6,275 bases of DNA. Origin: Bacillota bacterium. GTDB lineage: Bacteria; Bacillota; Bacilli; Alicyclobacillales; SLC66. The stretch is taken from contig JAKADD010000149.1 of NCBI GenBank assembly GCA_021820825.1, positions 1-6,275 of the forward strand, written 5' to 3'. The first letter of the stretch is position 1. Each line of letters opens with the position of its first letter. The notes beneath the pieces are model-generated. The model searched no databases, was not told the origin of the DNA, and was given only the letters and a program-made list of their open reading frames with translations. This document shows positions 1 through 4,935 of this stretch, one piece after another. A program made the translations under genes and the position numbers.

Positions 1-1
1 C

Positions 2-217
2 CTTGCTGTGTTTGAACAGTTGCAGCGGCGCGGCGTGATTGTGCGCGCGGGTTTTCCCGGCCTAGACCGTTATGTGCGGATCAGCATTGGCACCGCAGAG
101 GAAAACGAACGCTGTTTGCAGGCCTTAGCGCAAGTGATTGGATCTACATCCATGCTGCTGCGCAGCACCAACAACCGGGAAGAAAATTCGCCTGCGGCGA
201 TTTTTCGGGACAGATAG
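2..217 (+). CDS. hisC: Histidinol-phosphate / aromatic aminotransferase, C-terminal end (partial)
   Basis: Only the last 71 residues are in the window; the gene enters from the left edge. HisC is a PLP-dependent class I/II aminotransferase that converts imidazole acetol phosphate to histidinol phosphate, and in many Gram-positive bacteria it also transaminates aromatic keto acids. The visible part has the family's closing small domain: RGVIVRAG, then YVRISIGTAEENERCLQAL, matching the usual 'RGVIVR..., R(V/I)(T/S)IGT.EEN..F..AL' ending with the substrate-contacting Arg before the IGT motif. After LAQVIG there is an extra tail of about 25 residues that most HisC proteins lack. The gene ends 25 bases before aroA on the same strand, so cotranscription is likely, and the aroA neighbour suggests an aromatic amino-acid role. 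The PLP lysine lies outside the window, so HisC versus a broader aromatic aminotransferase cannot be settled. Confidence 0.85.
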   Translation, partial: LAVFEQLQRRGVIVRAGFPGLDRYVRISIGTAEENERCLQALAQVIGSTSMLLRSTNNREENSPAAIFRDR

Positions 218-225
218 AGTGTCCT

Positions 226-234
226 AAAGGAGAG
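226..234 (+). promoter_or_regulatory. Ribosome binding site of aroA
   Basis: AAAGGAGAG lies between hisC and aroA. Its AGGAG core is 10 bases before the ATG at 243 but only 4 bases before an in-frame TTG at 237, so the ATG is the better start, although the TTG cannot be excluded. Confidence 0.6.
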
Positions 235-242
235 ACTTGGAG

Positions 243-1328
243 ATGGCAGAGGAACAGTTGAAAGAATTGCGGGAGCAGTTGGATGGAATCAACAGTGAAT
301 TGCTTGCGCTGTTAAGCCAGCGGGCCGATATTGTCGAGCGTATTGGCCAGATCAAGCATACTCGCGGTATGACGGCGTTTGACCCGGAACGGGAGAAACA
401 ACAGCTTGACCGGCTGGCGGCGGAAAATCCGGGGCCATTTGACGACGGTACGATTCGCCACCTGTTCAAACAGATTTTCCAGGCTTCCCTTGGTCTGCAG
501 GAAGAGCGCAGGGGGCTCCTGGTCAGCCGTTCCCGCACAGGCACTGACACTGTTGTGACGGTGCGCGGCATGGACATTGGCGGCGGGAAACCGTTTGTGG
601 TGGGCGGACCATGCTCCGTGGAGACGCCGGATCAGATGGATAAAGTGGGGAAGGAACTGCAGGCCCAAGGTATTCTCCTGATGCGGGGCGGCGCCTTTAA
701 ACCAAGAACTTCTCCTTACGATTTTCAGGGTCTGGGCGAACCGGGTCTGCAGCTTTTGAAGCAGACCGGACAAAAGTACGGCATGGCAGTGGTCTCTGAG
801 ATCGTGAGTCCCAACGACGTGGAGATGGCGCTGCAATACGTGGACATGATCCAGGTCGGCGCACGGAATATGCAGAACTTTGAACTCCTCAAGGCGGTCG
901 GCGCGACGCGTATTCCAATCCTGCTGAAACGGGGATTGTCAGCGACGATTGAAGAACTGATCTACGCTGCGGAGTACATTGCGTCACGCGGCAATGAGAA
1001 AATCGTTCTTTGTGAACGCGGTATTCGAACGTACGAAAAGGCGACCCGCAACACGCTGGACATCTCCGCTGTGCCCATTTTGAAACAGGAAACGCATCTG
1101 CCGGTGCTTGTGGACGTCACGCATTCGACCGGACGCAAAGACATCATGATTCCGGTGGCCAAGGCGGCGTTGGCGGTGGGAGCGGACGGCGTGATGGTGG
1201 AAGTGCATCCAGAACCAAGCGTTGCCCTGTCAGACGCTAAACAGCAGTTGAACTTCGCAGAGTTCGCCGCATTTATGCATGCGCTTCGTGAGAGTGGACT
1301 GATACCCCGTCTTGAACCGGTCAGCTAG
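243..1328 (+). CDS. aroA: Bifunctional chorismate mutase / 3-deoxy-7-phosphoheptulonate (DAHP) synthase
   Basis: This 361-residue protein matches the fused AroQ-DAHP synthase of B. subtilis (AroA, about 358 residues; often called aroG or aroF in other species). DAHP synthase condenses phosphoenolpyruvate with erythrose 4-phosphate, the first step of the shikimate pathway. The AroQ chorismate mutase domain (about residues 1-88) makes prephenate and, in this class, acts as a sensor for chorismate/prephenate feedback. Visible motifs are GPCSVE (122-127), GGAFKPRTSPYDFQGLG (149-165), GARNMQNFELL (207-217), LLKRG (227-231), CERGIRTYE (257-265) and DVTHSTGRKD (291-300). Likely metal ligands are Cys124, His294, Glu320 and Asp331, all present. 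A short linker (about 89-108) joins the domains. ATG 243 was chosen over TTG 237 on ribosome-site spacing; TTG would add two residues. It follows hisC directly and is followed by a terminator. Confidence 0.96.
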   Translation: MAEEQLKELREQLDGINSELLALLSQRADIVERIGQIKHTRGMTAFDPEREKQQLDRLAAENPGPFDDGTIRHLFKQIFQASLGLQEERRGLLVSRSRTGTDTVVTVRGMDIGGGKPFVVGGPCSVETPDQMDKVGKELQAQGILLMRGGAFKPRTSPYDFQGLGEPGLQLLKQTGQKYGMAVVSEIVSPNDVEMALQYVDMIQVGARNMQNFELLKAVGATRIPILLKRGLSATIEELIYAAEYIASRGNEKIVLCERGIRTYEKATRNTLDISAVPILKQETHLPVLVDVTHSTGRKDIMIPVAKAALAVGADGVMVEVHPEPSVALSDAKQQLNFAEFAAFMHALRESGLIPRLEPVS

Positions 1329-1390
1329 ACGCGCAGGGCTGGATTTTTGGCGCAGGGCTGCTCGCATGTGACCGATCCTGTGCGCTTCAG

Positions 1391-1447
1391 TGCGTGGCTG
1401 GTTGCTGTCTCGTCAGAGGGCGGGGGCAACCAGCCGCGCACATTTTT
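1391..1447 (+). terminator. Probable intrinsic terminator of the hisC-aroA unit
   Basis: A 15-bp stem pairs 1391-1405 with 1426-1440. It has ten perfect inner pairs (GGCTGGTTGC / GCAACCAGCC), one G-U pair, then TGCG/CGCA, around a 20-base loop. TTTTT follows at 1443-1447. On the - strand the G-U becomes an A/C mismatch and no T run follows, so it should act on + strand transcripts coming from aroA, whose stop is 62 bases upstream. The loop holds the stop codon of the cls remnant. The large loop is less than ideal. Confidence 0.6.
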
Positions 1448-1765
1448 GCAAAGTGCGCAGGAAACGGCTCTGAGCCTCCAGGTCCGCCGTCGATACTGCT
1501 GAAGAAAGCTCCAGGTTCCGTTCGAACTGGCGGGTGTTTTCCTGTTGTACGAACGCCTCGCGCAGCCGCTGTTTTGAACGCTGTGATGAGATCGGTTTCT
1601 GGAACAAAGTAGGGAGTGACAATGTCGACGGATTGCTGGGCCTGCGTCAGGCAGAGAAAGAACAGATTGGACTCGTCAGAAGCGGGCGGTCTGGACCACT
1701 TCATGAACAGCTATGGCGATCACCAACACGGAATTCAATACATACAGGCCCACTAGCCACAGCAA
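1413..1765 (-). pseudogene. cls: Cardiolipin synthase remnant with two internal deletions
   Basis: Cardiolipin synthase joins phosphatidylglycerol molecules in the membrane and is normally about 480 residues; about 350 bp remain here. Three pieces lie in the right order but in alternating reading frames. First, a start region with AGGAGG (1779-1774) and TTG at 1765 encodes the N-terminal membrane segment (LWLVGLYVLNSVLVIAIAVH, then EVVQTAR). Second, about 1680-1552, is the start of the second phospholipase-D domain (AQQSVDIVTPYFVPETDLIT, then AFKTAAARGV). Third, 1559-1413, is the family's C-terminal tail (RQFERNLELSS ... LRTLQKCARLVAPAL, stop). Both HKD catalytic motifs are gone, so no active enzyme can be made. 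The family call rests on recalled family features, strongest for the TPYFVP segment and for the N- and C-terminal patterns agreeing with it. It converges on aroA. Confidence 0.78.
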
Positions 1766-1785
1766 ATCGGATTCCTCCTGTCGAT

Positions 1786-1815
1786 GCGCGACATCGCCGT
1801 GGGGTGATGTCGCGC
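1786..1815. repeat. Perfect 10-bp inverted repeat between two decayed divergent genes
   Basis: GCGCGACATC (1786-1795) and GATGTCGCGC (1806-1815) are exact reverse complements separated by 10 bases. The pair sits between the cls remnant's ribosome site on the - strand and the start of the decayed + strand gene. It could be an operator for divergent promoters or a leader hairpin. There is no T run, so it does not look like a terminator. Its function is unknown. Confidence 0.5.
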
Positions 1816-2173
1816 CTTCTCAATATGTTCCGACAGTTGGCAAAGGGAAAGGAGCCTGAGACAGCCGGTGGCGTTCCAAGAAGTGATCGTAATTATGGAT
1901 GTGGACACGCGGCAGGCGCTGGCCTTGTGCCCCCATCTCCGGATCTACGCAGTGCGAATCGAGTCAGGGTGAGATGGATCAGTGCAGGCAAGGATTGCCT
2001 GCAGATCTGCAGAGCCGGGCGATCTGGCCGCGCTCGGAGAGAAGTCGGTCGCCGTCGAACCGGCTGTTGCGGCGCGTTTTGGGAATCGGTTGCGTCTAAG
2101 AGGCGGTGGACCATTCTCGTTTTCCACGGGCTCCGAAATCGTATATCTCGGCGGGCTGGAACGGGAACGCTGA
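1807..2173 (+). pseudogene. Unrecognised decayed protein-coding stretch (frameshift and in-frame stop)
   Basis: I do not recognise the family. One reading frame on the + strand, from about 1809 to 2173, gives protein-like sequence with a single interruption. Before the break it reads VAFQEVIVIMDVDTRQALAL and CPHLRIYAVRIESG; a TGA at 1970-1972 follows; after it come DGSVQARIACRSAEPGDLAA, LGEKSVAVEPAVAARFG, LRLRGGGPFSFSTGSEIVYL and GGLERER, then TGA at 2171. The other strand gives only Pro/Ser/Arg-rich shadows. A natural-looking N-terminus, MSRLLNMFRQLAKGKEPETA, starts at ATG 1807 in a different frame and could join the first at about 1866-1871 by a frameshift. A GTG start at 1868, 13 bases after AAAGGAG, is the alternative. 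The intact protein would be about 120 residues, with no membrane segment. Whether it is a gene at all is uncertain; codon use and amino-acid balance favour a dying gene. Confidence 0.4.
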
Positions 2174-2335
2174 GACTGCTGCCGCTGACAGCGGAGAGGG
2201 ACAATTTTTTTCAACATGCTCAGTCTTTCACAAGAAGGACCTATCTAAAGGCTTAATCAGGCGAGGAACCCCTTTAAGCATGATACAATAGTGCTACGTG
2301 AGTACTACACGCAAATAGAATTTGTTTGCGGAACG
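2174..2335 (+). other. Spacer upstream of the pspA promoter
   Basis: No gene is visible. The stretch holds a short CCGCT/AGCGG hairpin (2182-2194) followed, after a 10-base gap, by a 7-T run (2205-2211); this is too loose to call a terminator. An extended -10-like TGATACAAT (2281-2289) has no matching -35. The DNA is more AT-rich than the flanking genes. Confidence 0.4.
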
Positions 2336-2361
2336 TGAAACCTTTTCGATTTGTCTTCGTA
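2336..2361 (+). promoter_or_regulatory. Sigma-W-type (ECF) promoter of pspA
   Basis: TGAAAC (2336-2341) and CGTA (2358-2361) are separated by exactly 16 bases, an exact match to the B. subtilis sigma-W consensus TGAAAC-N16-CGTA. Transcription would start near 2368, about 13 bases before the pspA ribosome site. B. subtilis pspA is a known sigma-W target, so position and regulator agree. The assignment is by consensus only; another ECF sigma factor with similar specificity could use it. Confidence 0.75.
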
Positions 2362-2394
2362 AATACAGGTAGTGACATGAGGGAGGTAATTGAT

Positions 2395-3069
2395 ATGGCT
2401 GTTTTCAAGAGGATTCGCGACATCACGGCCGCATCCGTTAATGACATGCTCGACAAAGCTGAAGATCCAGTCAAGATGATCAATCAGTTTCTGCGCGACA
2501 TGGAGGAAGAGATTGCGGAGGCAGAAGTGGCGGTCGCCAAGCAGATTGCGATCGAGAAACGGTTTTTGGAACAGCGGGACGAGGCTGCAGCGGTGGTTGA
2601 AAAACGCCAGGAACAGGCGGTCAAGGCACTTGAACTGGGCAATGAGGAACTCGCCCGCAAGGCGCTTCAAGACAAAAAGGATCACCAGGAAAAGGTGGAC
2701 ACGTACGGCAGCGAGTATGATAAATCAAAGGCGATGGCCGATGATCTGCGCCATAAGCTCGACCAGATGAAAGATGAATTTCTGAAAATGAAGGGCAGAC
2801 GCGAAATGCTCGTCGCTCGCGCTGACGCTGCGAAGGTGCAAAAACAGATCAACCACACGATGGGCAACTTCGGGACGGAGAGCGCAGCCCGTGGATTTTC
2901 ACGTATGGAGGAGAAAGTGAACCAACTTGAGGCAGAGGCCGAGGCGAGCAACGAACTGCGCACGCCCGCCAAGTCCTTGGATGATGAATTCAAGCAGTTG
3001 GGGGACAATGGGGTCGAAGATGAACTGGCGGCGCTGAAAGCCAAAATGGCGGAAAAGAAACAACTGTAA
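2395..3069 (+). CDS. pspA: Phage shock protein A (PspA/IM30 family)
   Basis: This 224-residue protein is close to the B. subtilis PspA length (about 227). PspA/Vipp1 proteins bind stressed membranes from the cytoplasmic side and polymerise into ESCRT-III-like assemblies that limit proton leakage. The first 20 or so residues form the membrane-binding amphipathic helix, followed by the conserved KAEDPVKMI (21-29). Long charged coiled-coil helices (about 25-145) follow, with the family motif LGNEELARKAL (81-91). The closing VEDELAALKAKM (207-218) resembles the end of Gram-positive PspA proteins. There is no signal peptide or transmembrane segment. ATG 2395 is set by GGGAGGT (2381-2387) seven bases upstream and by alignment with PspA starts; the frame is open further upstream, but that lies in the promoter. 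No PspF/PspBC-type partner is visible, so control is probably by the sigma-W-like promoter just upstream. Confidence 0.96.
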   Translation: MAVFKRIRDITAASVNDMLDKAEDPVKMINQFLRDMEEEIAEAEVAVAKQIAIEKRFLEQRDEAAAVVEKRQEQAVKALELGNEELARKALQDKKDHQEKVDTYGSEYDKSKAMADDLRHKLDQMKDEFLKMKGRREMLVARADAAKVQKQINHTMGNFGTESAARGFSRMEEKVNQLEAEAEASNELRTPAKSLDDEFKQLGDNGVEDELAALKAKMAEKKQL

Positions 3070-3394
3070 ACGCCTGCCGGATGAAATGCCTTAAATATAA
3101 TGGCTGAACTGACAGCGATACAGTTGGCCGAAGATATAGTGCGGGTGTCGTGCAAACTGTACGGCATCCGCTCTGCTGCGAAAAGGCGGGATTCCCGTTC
3201 CTGAAGGCCGATGTTGCCTGTTGGTCTGGTTCCCATGGGGTTGCCTTTCCCAGCTTGTCGTGCGGGTGGGCATAGCGACGCCCTGTAAGGATCTTCAGGA
3301 AATTCTTCGTTTTGTACTTGCGCTTTGCATAGTGTTCCCAATATGATAGAGATTACCTGAAACCATATCATTTTTCCTGGAAGGGGCATGACAA
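3070..3394 (+). other. Spacer between pspA and the NfeD gene
   Basis: I find no convincing gene in these 325 bases. A 34-codon frame (ATG 3100, stop 3202-3204; begins MAELTAIQLAEDIVRVSCKL) has balanced amino-acid content but no ribosome site and no recognised relatives. A 7-bp inverted repeat, TACAGTT/AACTGTA (3119-3125, 3155-3161), has a 29-base loop. No strong terminator follows pspA, so read-through into the next genes is possible. The 3' end carries a possible promoter (3318-3347). Confidence 0.4.
3318..3347 (+). promoter_or_regulatory. Weak candidate sigma-A promoter for the NfeD-SPFH genes
   Basis: TATGAT (3342-3347) matches five of six bases of the -10 consensus. TTGCGC (3318-3323), 18 bases upstream, matches only three of six of the -35. 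It would give a leader of about 40 bases before the NfeD start. It is a plausible but unproven alternative to read-through from pspA. Confidence 0.25.
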
Positions 3395-3850
3395 ATGGGC
3401 TCCCTTGTCTGGCTGATTTTGGCTGTCGTACTAGGAGCTATTGAATTGATGAGCACCACGTTTATACTTTTATGGGTTGCCATCGCGGCTCTGGTTACCG
3501 GACTGCTCGGATTGCTTGTTCACTCATTTGCCGCTCAACTGAGTGTGTTTGCTGTGTTGTCCGTTGTGCTGCTGCTGCTCACCCGACCGCTGGTGCGACG
3601 ATGGCGCAATGCGGGAACATCCACGTATCAGTCCAATGTGCAGCAGTTGGTTGGAGAGCAGGGCACTGTCGTGTCAAGGCTGTCCGGAGGAAAGACTGGA
3701 ATGGTCAGGGTGGGAAACGATGTGTGGAGCGCCCGCAGCGAATTATCCGATGTCCAGATGGAGCCTGGTGAGCGCGTGCGCGTCGTCGCAGTCAGGAGCG
3801 CGCTTCTGATCGTCAGCAAGGTGTCGCAGGGGCAGCAGGAGCAGCAGTAG
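3395..3850 (+). CDS. nfeD: NfeD-family membrane protein (short, YuaF-like)
   Basis: This 151-residue protein has the short NfeD architecture: three hydrophobic helices (about residues 3-19, 22-42 and 47-63), a basic RPLVRRWR stop-transfer, and a C-terminal OB-fold-like beta domain (about 86-143; VGEQGTVVSRL ... GMVRVGNDVWSARSE ... GERVRVVAVRSALLIV). There is no serine-protease ClpP-like domain, so it is not the long NfeD form. Short NfeD proteins partner with SPFH (stomatin/flotillin) proteins in membrane microdomains, and an SPFH gene follows directly. GGAAGGGG (3379-3386) lies eight bases before ATG 3395; an earlier ATG at 3388 is out of frame. The C-terminus ends in a Gln-rich tail (SQGQQEQQ) encoded by CAG-rich DNA that runs into the heptamer repeat; its stop codon lies inside a CAGTAGG copy, so repeat slippage may have shaped this end. 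Confidence 0.92.
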   Translation: MGSLVWLILAVVLGAIELMSTTFILLWVAIAALVTGLLGLLVHSFAAQLSVFAVLSVVLLLLTRPLVRRWRNAGTSTYQSNVQQLVGEQGTVVSRLSGGKTGMVRVGNDVWSARSELSDVQMEPGERVRVVAVRSALLIVSKVSQGQQEQQ

Positions 3851-3900
3851 GCTAGGCAAGCAACAGTAGGCAGTAGGCAGTAGGTAACAGGTGCAGTAGT
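3845..3900 (+). repeat. CAGTAGG heptamer repeat between the NfeD and SPFH genes
   Basis: Three perfect tandem copies of CAGTAGG occupy 3864-3884. A related TAACAGG follows (3885-3891), and a near copy, CAGTAGT, lies at 3894-3900. A further exact copy at 3845-3851 spans the NfeD stop codon. The array sits just upstream of the SPFH ribosome site and resembles a slippage-prone short tandem repeat. Confidence 0.85.
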
Positions 3901-3923
3901 GAGCAGGATTGTAGAGAGCTTTC

Positions 3924-3933
3924 AGAGGAGGGG
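3924..3933 (+). promoter_or_regulatory. Ribosome binding site of the SPFH gene
   Basis: AGAGGAGGGG, with its GGAGG core (3927-3931) nine bases before ATG 3941, decides this start. An in-frame GTG at 3899 lies inside the heptamer-repeat region, has no such site, and would add 14 residues ahead of the membrane helix. Confidence 0.75.
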
Positions 3934-3940
3934 TTGCGCC

Positions 3941-4897
3941 ATGCATGAACTCACAAATTTTTTGATCCTGATTGTCGTGGTGCTTATTATTCTGCTTTTG
4001 GTCTGGCGTTCCGTGCGCATTATTGGGCAGCAGACGGTGGCGATTATTGAACGGCTTGGCAAGTATAATCGCACCCTTGGACCGGGCCTTAACCTGATTT
4101 TCCCATTTATCGATCGGGTGAAGAAAAACCTGGATCTGCGCACCCAGCAGGTGGCGATTCCGAAACAGGAGGTCATCACGCGGGATAATGTCAACATCAA
4201 CATTGAGACTGTGTTTTTTTACACCGTGATCGACCCGCAACAGGCCACCTACAATATCCAGAATTTTGTGCAGGGCATTCAGAACATCACGGCCTCAAAC
4301 ATTCGGCAGGTCGTTGGCCACATGGAACTCGACGAAACACTGTCGGGGCGTGACCGCATCAGTTATGAACTCAGGCAGTCGCTCGACGAGGTGACAGAAA
4401 CATGGGGCGTTCGCATCGATCGCGTCGAGGTGATCGATATTCATCCACCGATGGAAATTCAGGCGTCCATGGAAAAACAGATGAAAGCAGAGCGCGAAAA
4501 ACGCGCTAACATTTTACAGGCGGAAGGTGAACGCCAGTCGGCCATCCTGCGTGCAGAAGGTGAGAAACAGTCTACCATTTTACGCGCTGAAGCGGAAAAA
4601 GAAGCGAATATCCGGCGCGCGGAAGGCGTGCAGCAGGCGCTGATTCTGGAAGCAAACGGTCGCGCGGAAGGCATTCGCCTGGTGGCCGTGGGGGAACGCA
4701 ATCGCATCGAGATGCTGGTTGCTGCGGGGCTGGACGACAAGGTGCTCACTTTTCAGTCGTTTGAAGCGCTTACAAACATGGCGCAGGGTTCGGCCAACAC
4801 AATCTTCATACCGACTGGCGCGGTGGATGTGCTCGCCAACATGGGCGCGATCAGCAAAGTGTTTCAGGCTACGCAACCAGGGGTAGAACTCATCTGA
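3941..4897 (+). CDS. SPFH-domain membrane protein, stomatin/QmcA-like
   Basis: This 318-residue protein starts with a short cytoplasmic lead and one membrane helix (about residues 7-22). The SPFH/Band 7 domain follows (about 25-190), with the stomatin hallmarks ERLGKYNRTLGPGLNLIFPF (37-56), RTQQVAIPKQEVITRDNV (67-84) and VVGHMELDETLSGRD (124-138). After IHPPMEIQASMEKQMKAERE comes a coiled coil of five 11-residue repeats (189-243), then a C-terminal oligomerisation region with AQGSANTIFIP (281-291). The family forms large membrane rings or microdomain scaffolds; E. coli QmcA and human stomatin are relatives. The coiled coil and length fit QmcA/slipin rather than FloA or FloT. It pairs with the upstream NfeD-family gene, as is common for this family. 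Start ATG 3941 is fixed by a strong ribosome site. Its exact substrate or partner proteases cannot be read from sequence. Confidence 0.93.
   Translation: MHELTNFLILIVVVLIILLLVWRSVRIIGQQTVAIIERLGKYNRTLGPGLNLIFPFIDRVKKNLDLRTQQVAIPKQEVITRDNVNINIETVFFYTVIDPQQATYNIQNFVQGIQNITASNIRQVVGHMELDETLSGRDRISYELRQSLDEVTETWGVRIDRVEVIDIHPPMEIQASMEKQMKAEREKRANILQAEGERQSAILRAEGEKQSTILRAEAEKEANIRRAEGVQQALILEANGRAEGIRLVAVGERNRIEMLVAAGLDDKVLTFQSFEALTNMAQGSANTIFIPTGAVDVLANMGAISKVFQATQPGVELI
4505..4669 (+). repeat. Five 33-bp coding repeats (11-residue hendecads) in the SPFH gene
   Basis: The encoded units, in order, are ANILQAEGERQ, SAILRAEGEKQ, STILRAEAEKE, ANIRRAEGVQQ and ALILEANGRAE. The spacing is exactly 11 residues, the hendecad period of a right-handed coiled coil. 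The first three are most alike. This is usual in kind for stomatin-family proteins, although the regularity is marked. Confidence 0.85.
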
Positions 4898-4935
4898 TTG
4901 CACAAGGTTAAGTCGCAGGGGAACGGTGAAGCACA

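Noticed and set aside
1970..1972. In-frame TGA as a possible selenocysteine codon
   Set aside because: No redox-type context or family is recognisable, no downstream SECIS-like hairpin is evident, and a probable frameshift lies in the same stretch. A nonsense mutation is simpler.
2182..2211. CCGCT-GAC-AGCGG hairpin and T run as a terminator
   Set aside because: The stem is only 5 bp and the seven T residues begin 10 bases after it, too far for a standard intrinsic terminator.
1534..2256. A 240-codon open frame on the + strand
   Set aside because: It overlaps the cls remnant antisense, is rich in Arg, Gly and Ser, and resembles no family. The other + frame from 1809 to 2173 is more protein-like. 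Only its short 1807-1866 part may be real.
2281..2289. TGATACAAT as an extended -10 promoter
   Set aside because: There is no -35 at 16-18 bases upstream (GCGAGG at the 17-base position). It might work as an extended -10, but nothing else supports it.
2326..2394. A longer PspA start upstream of 2395
   Set aside because: The added codons lie over the sigma-W-like promoter and lack a ribosome site, and PspA proteins begin at the MxxFxRxxD helix that starts at 2395.
3100..3204. 34-codon small gene between pspA and the NfeD gene
   Set aside because: No ribosome binding site is present before the ATG, and there is no family resemblance or supporting context.
3358..3363. TGAAAC upstream of the NfeD gene as a second sigma-W -35
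   Set aside because: No CGTA lies 16-17 bases downstream; that position holds GAAG or AAGG within the ribosome binding site, leaving no room for a transcript start before the gene.
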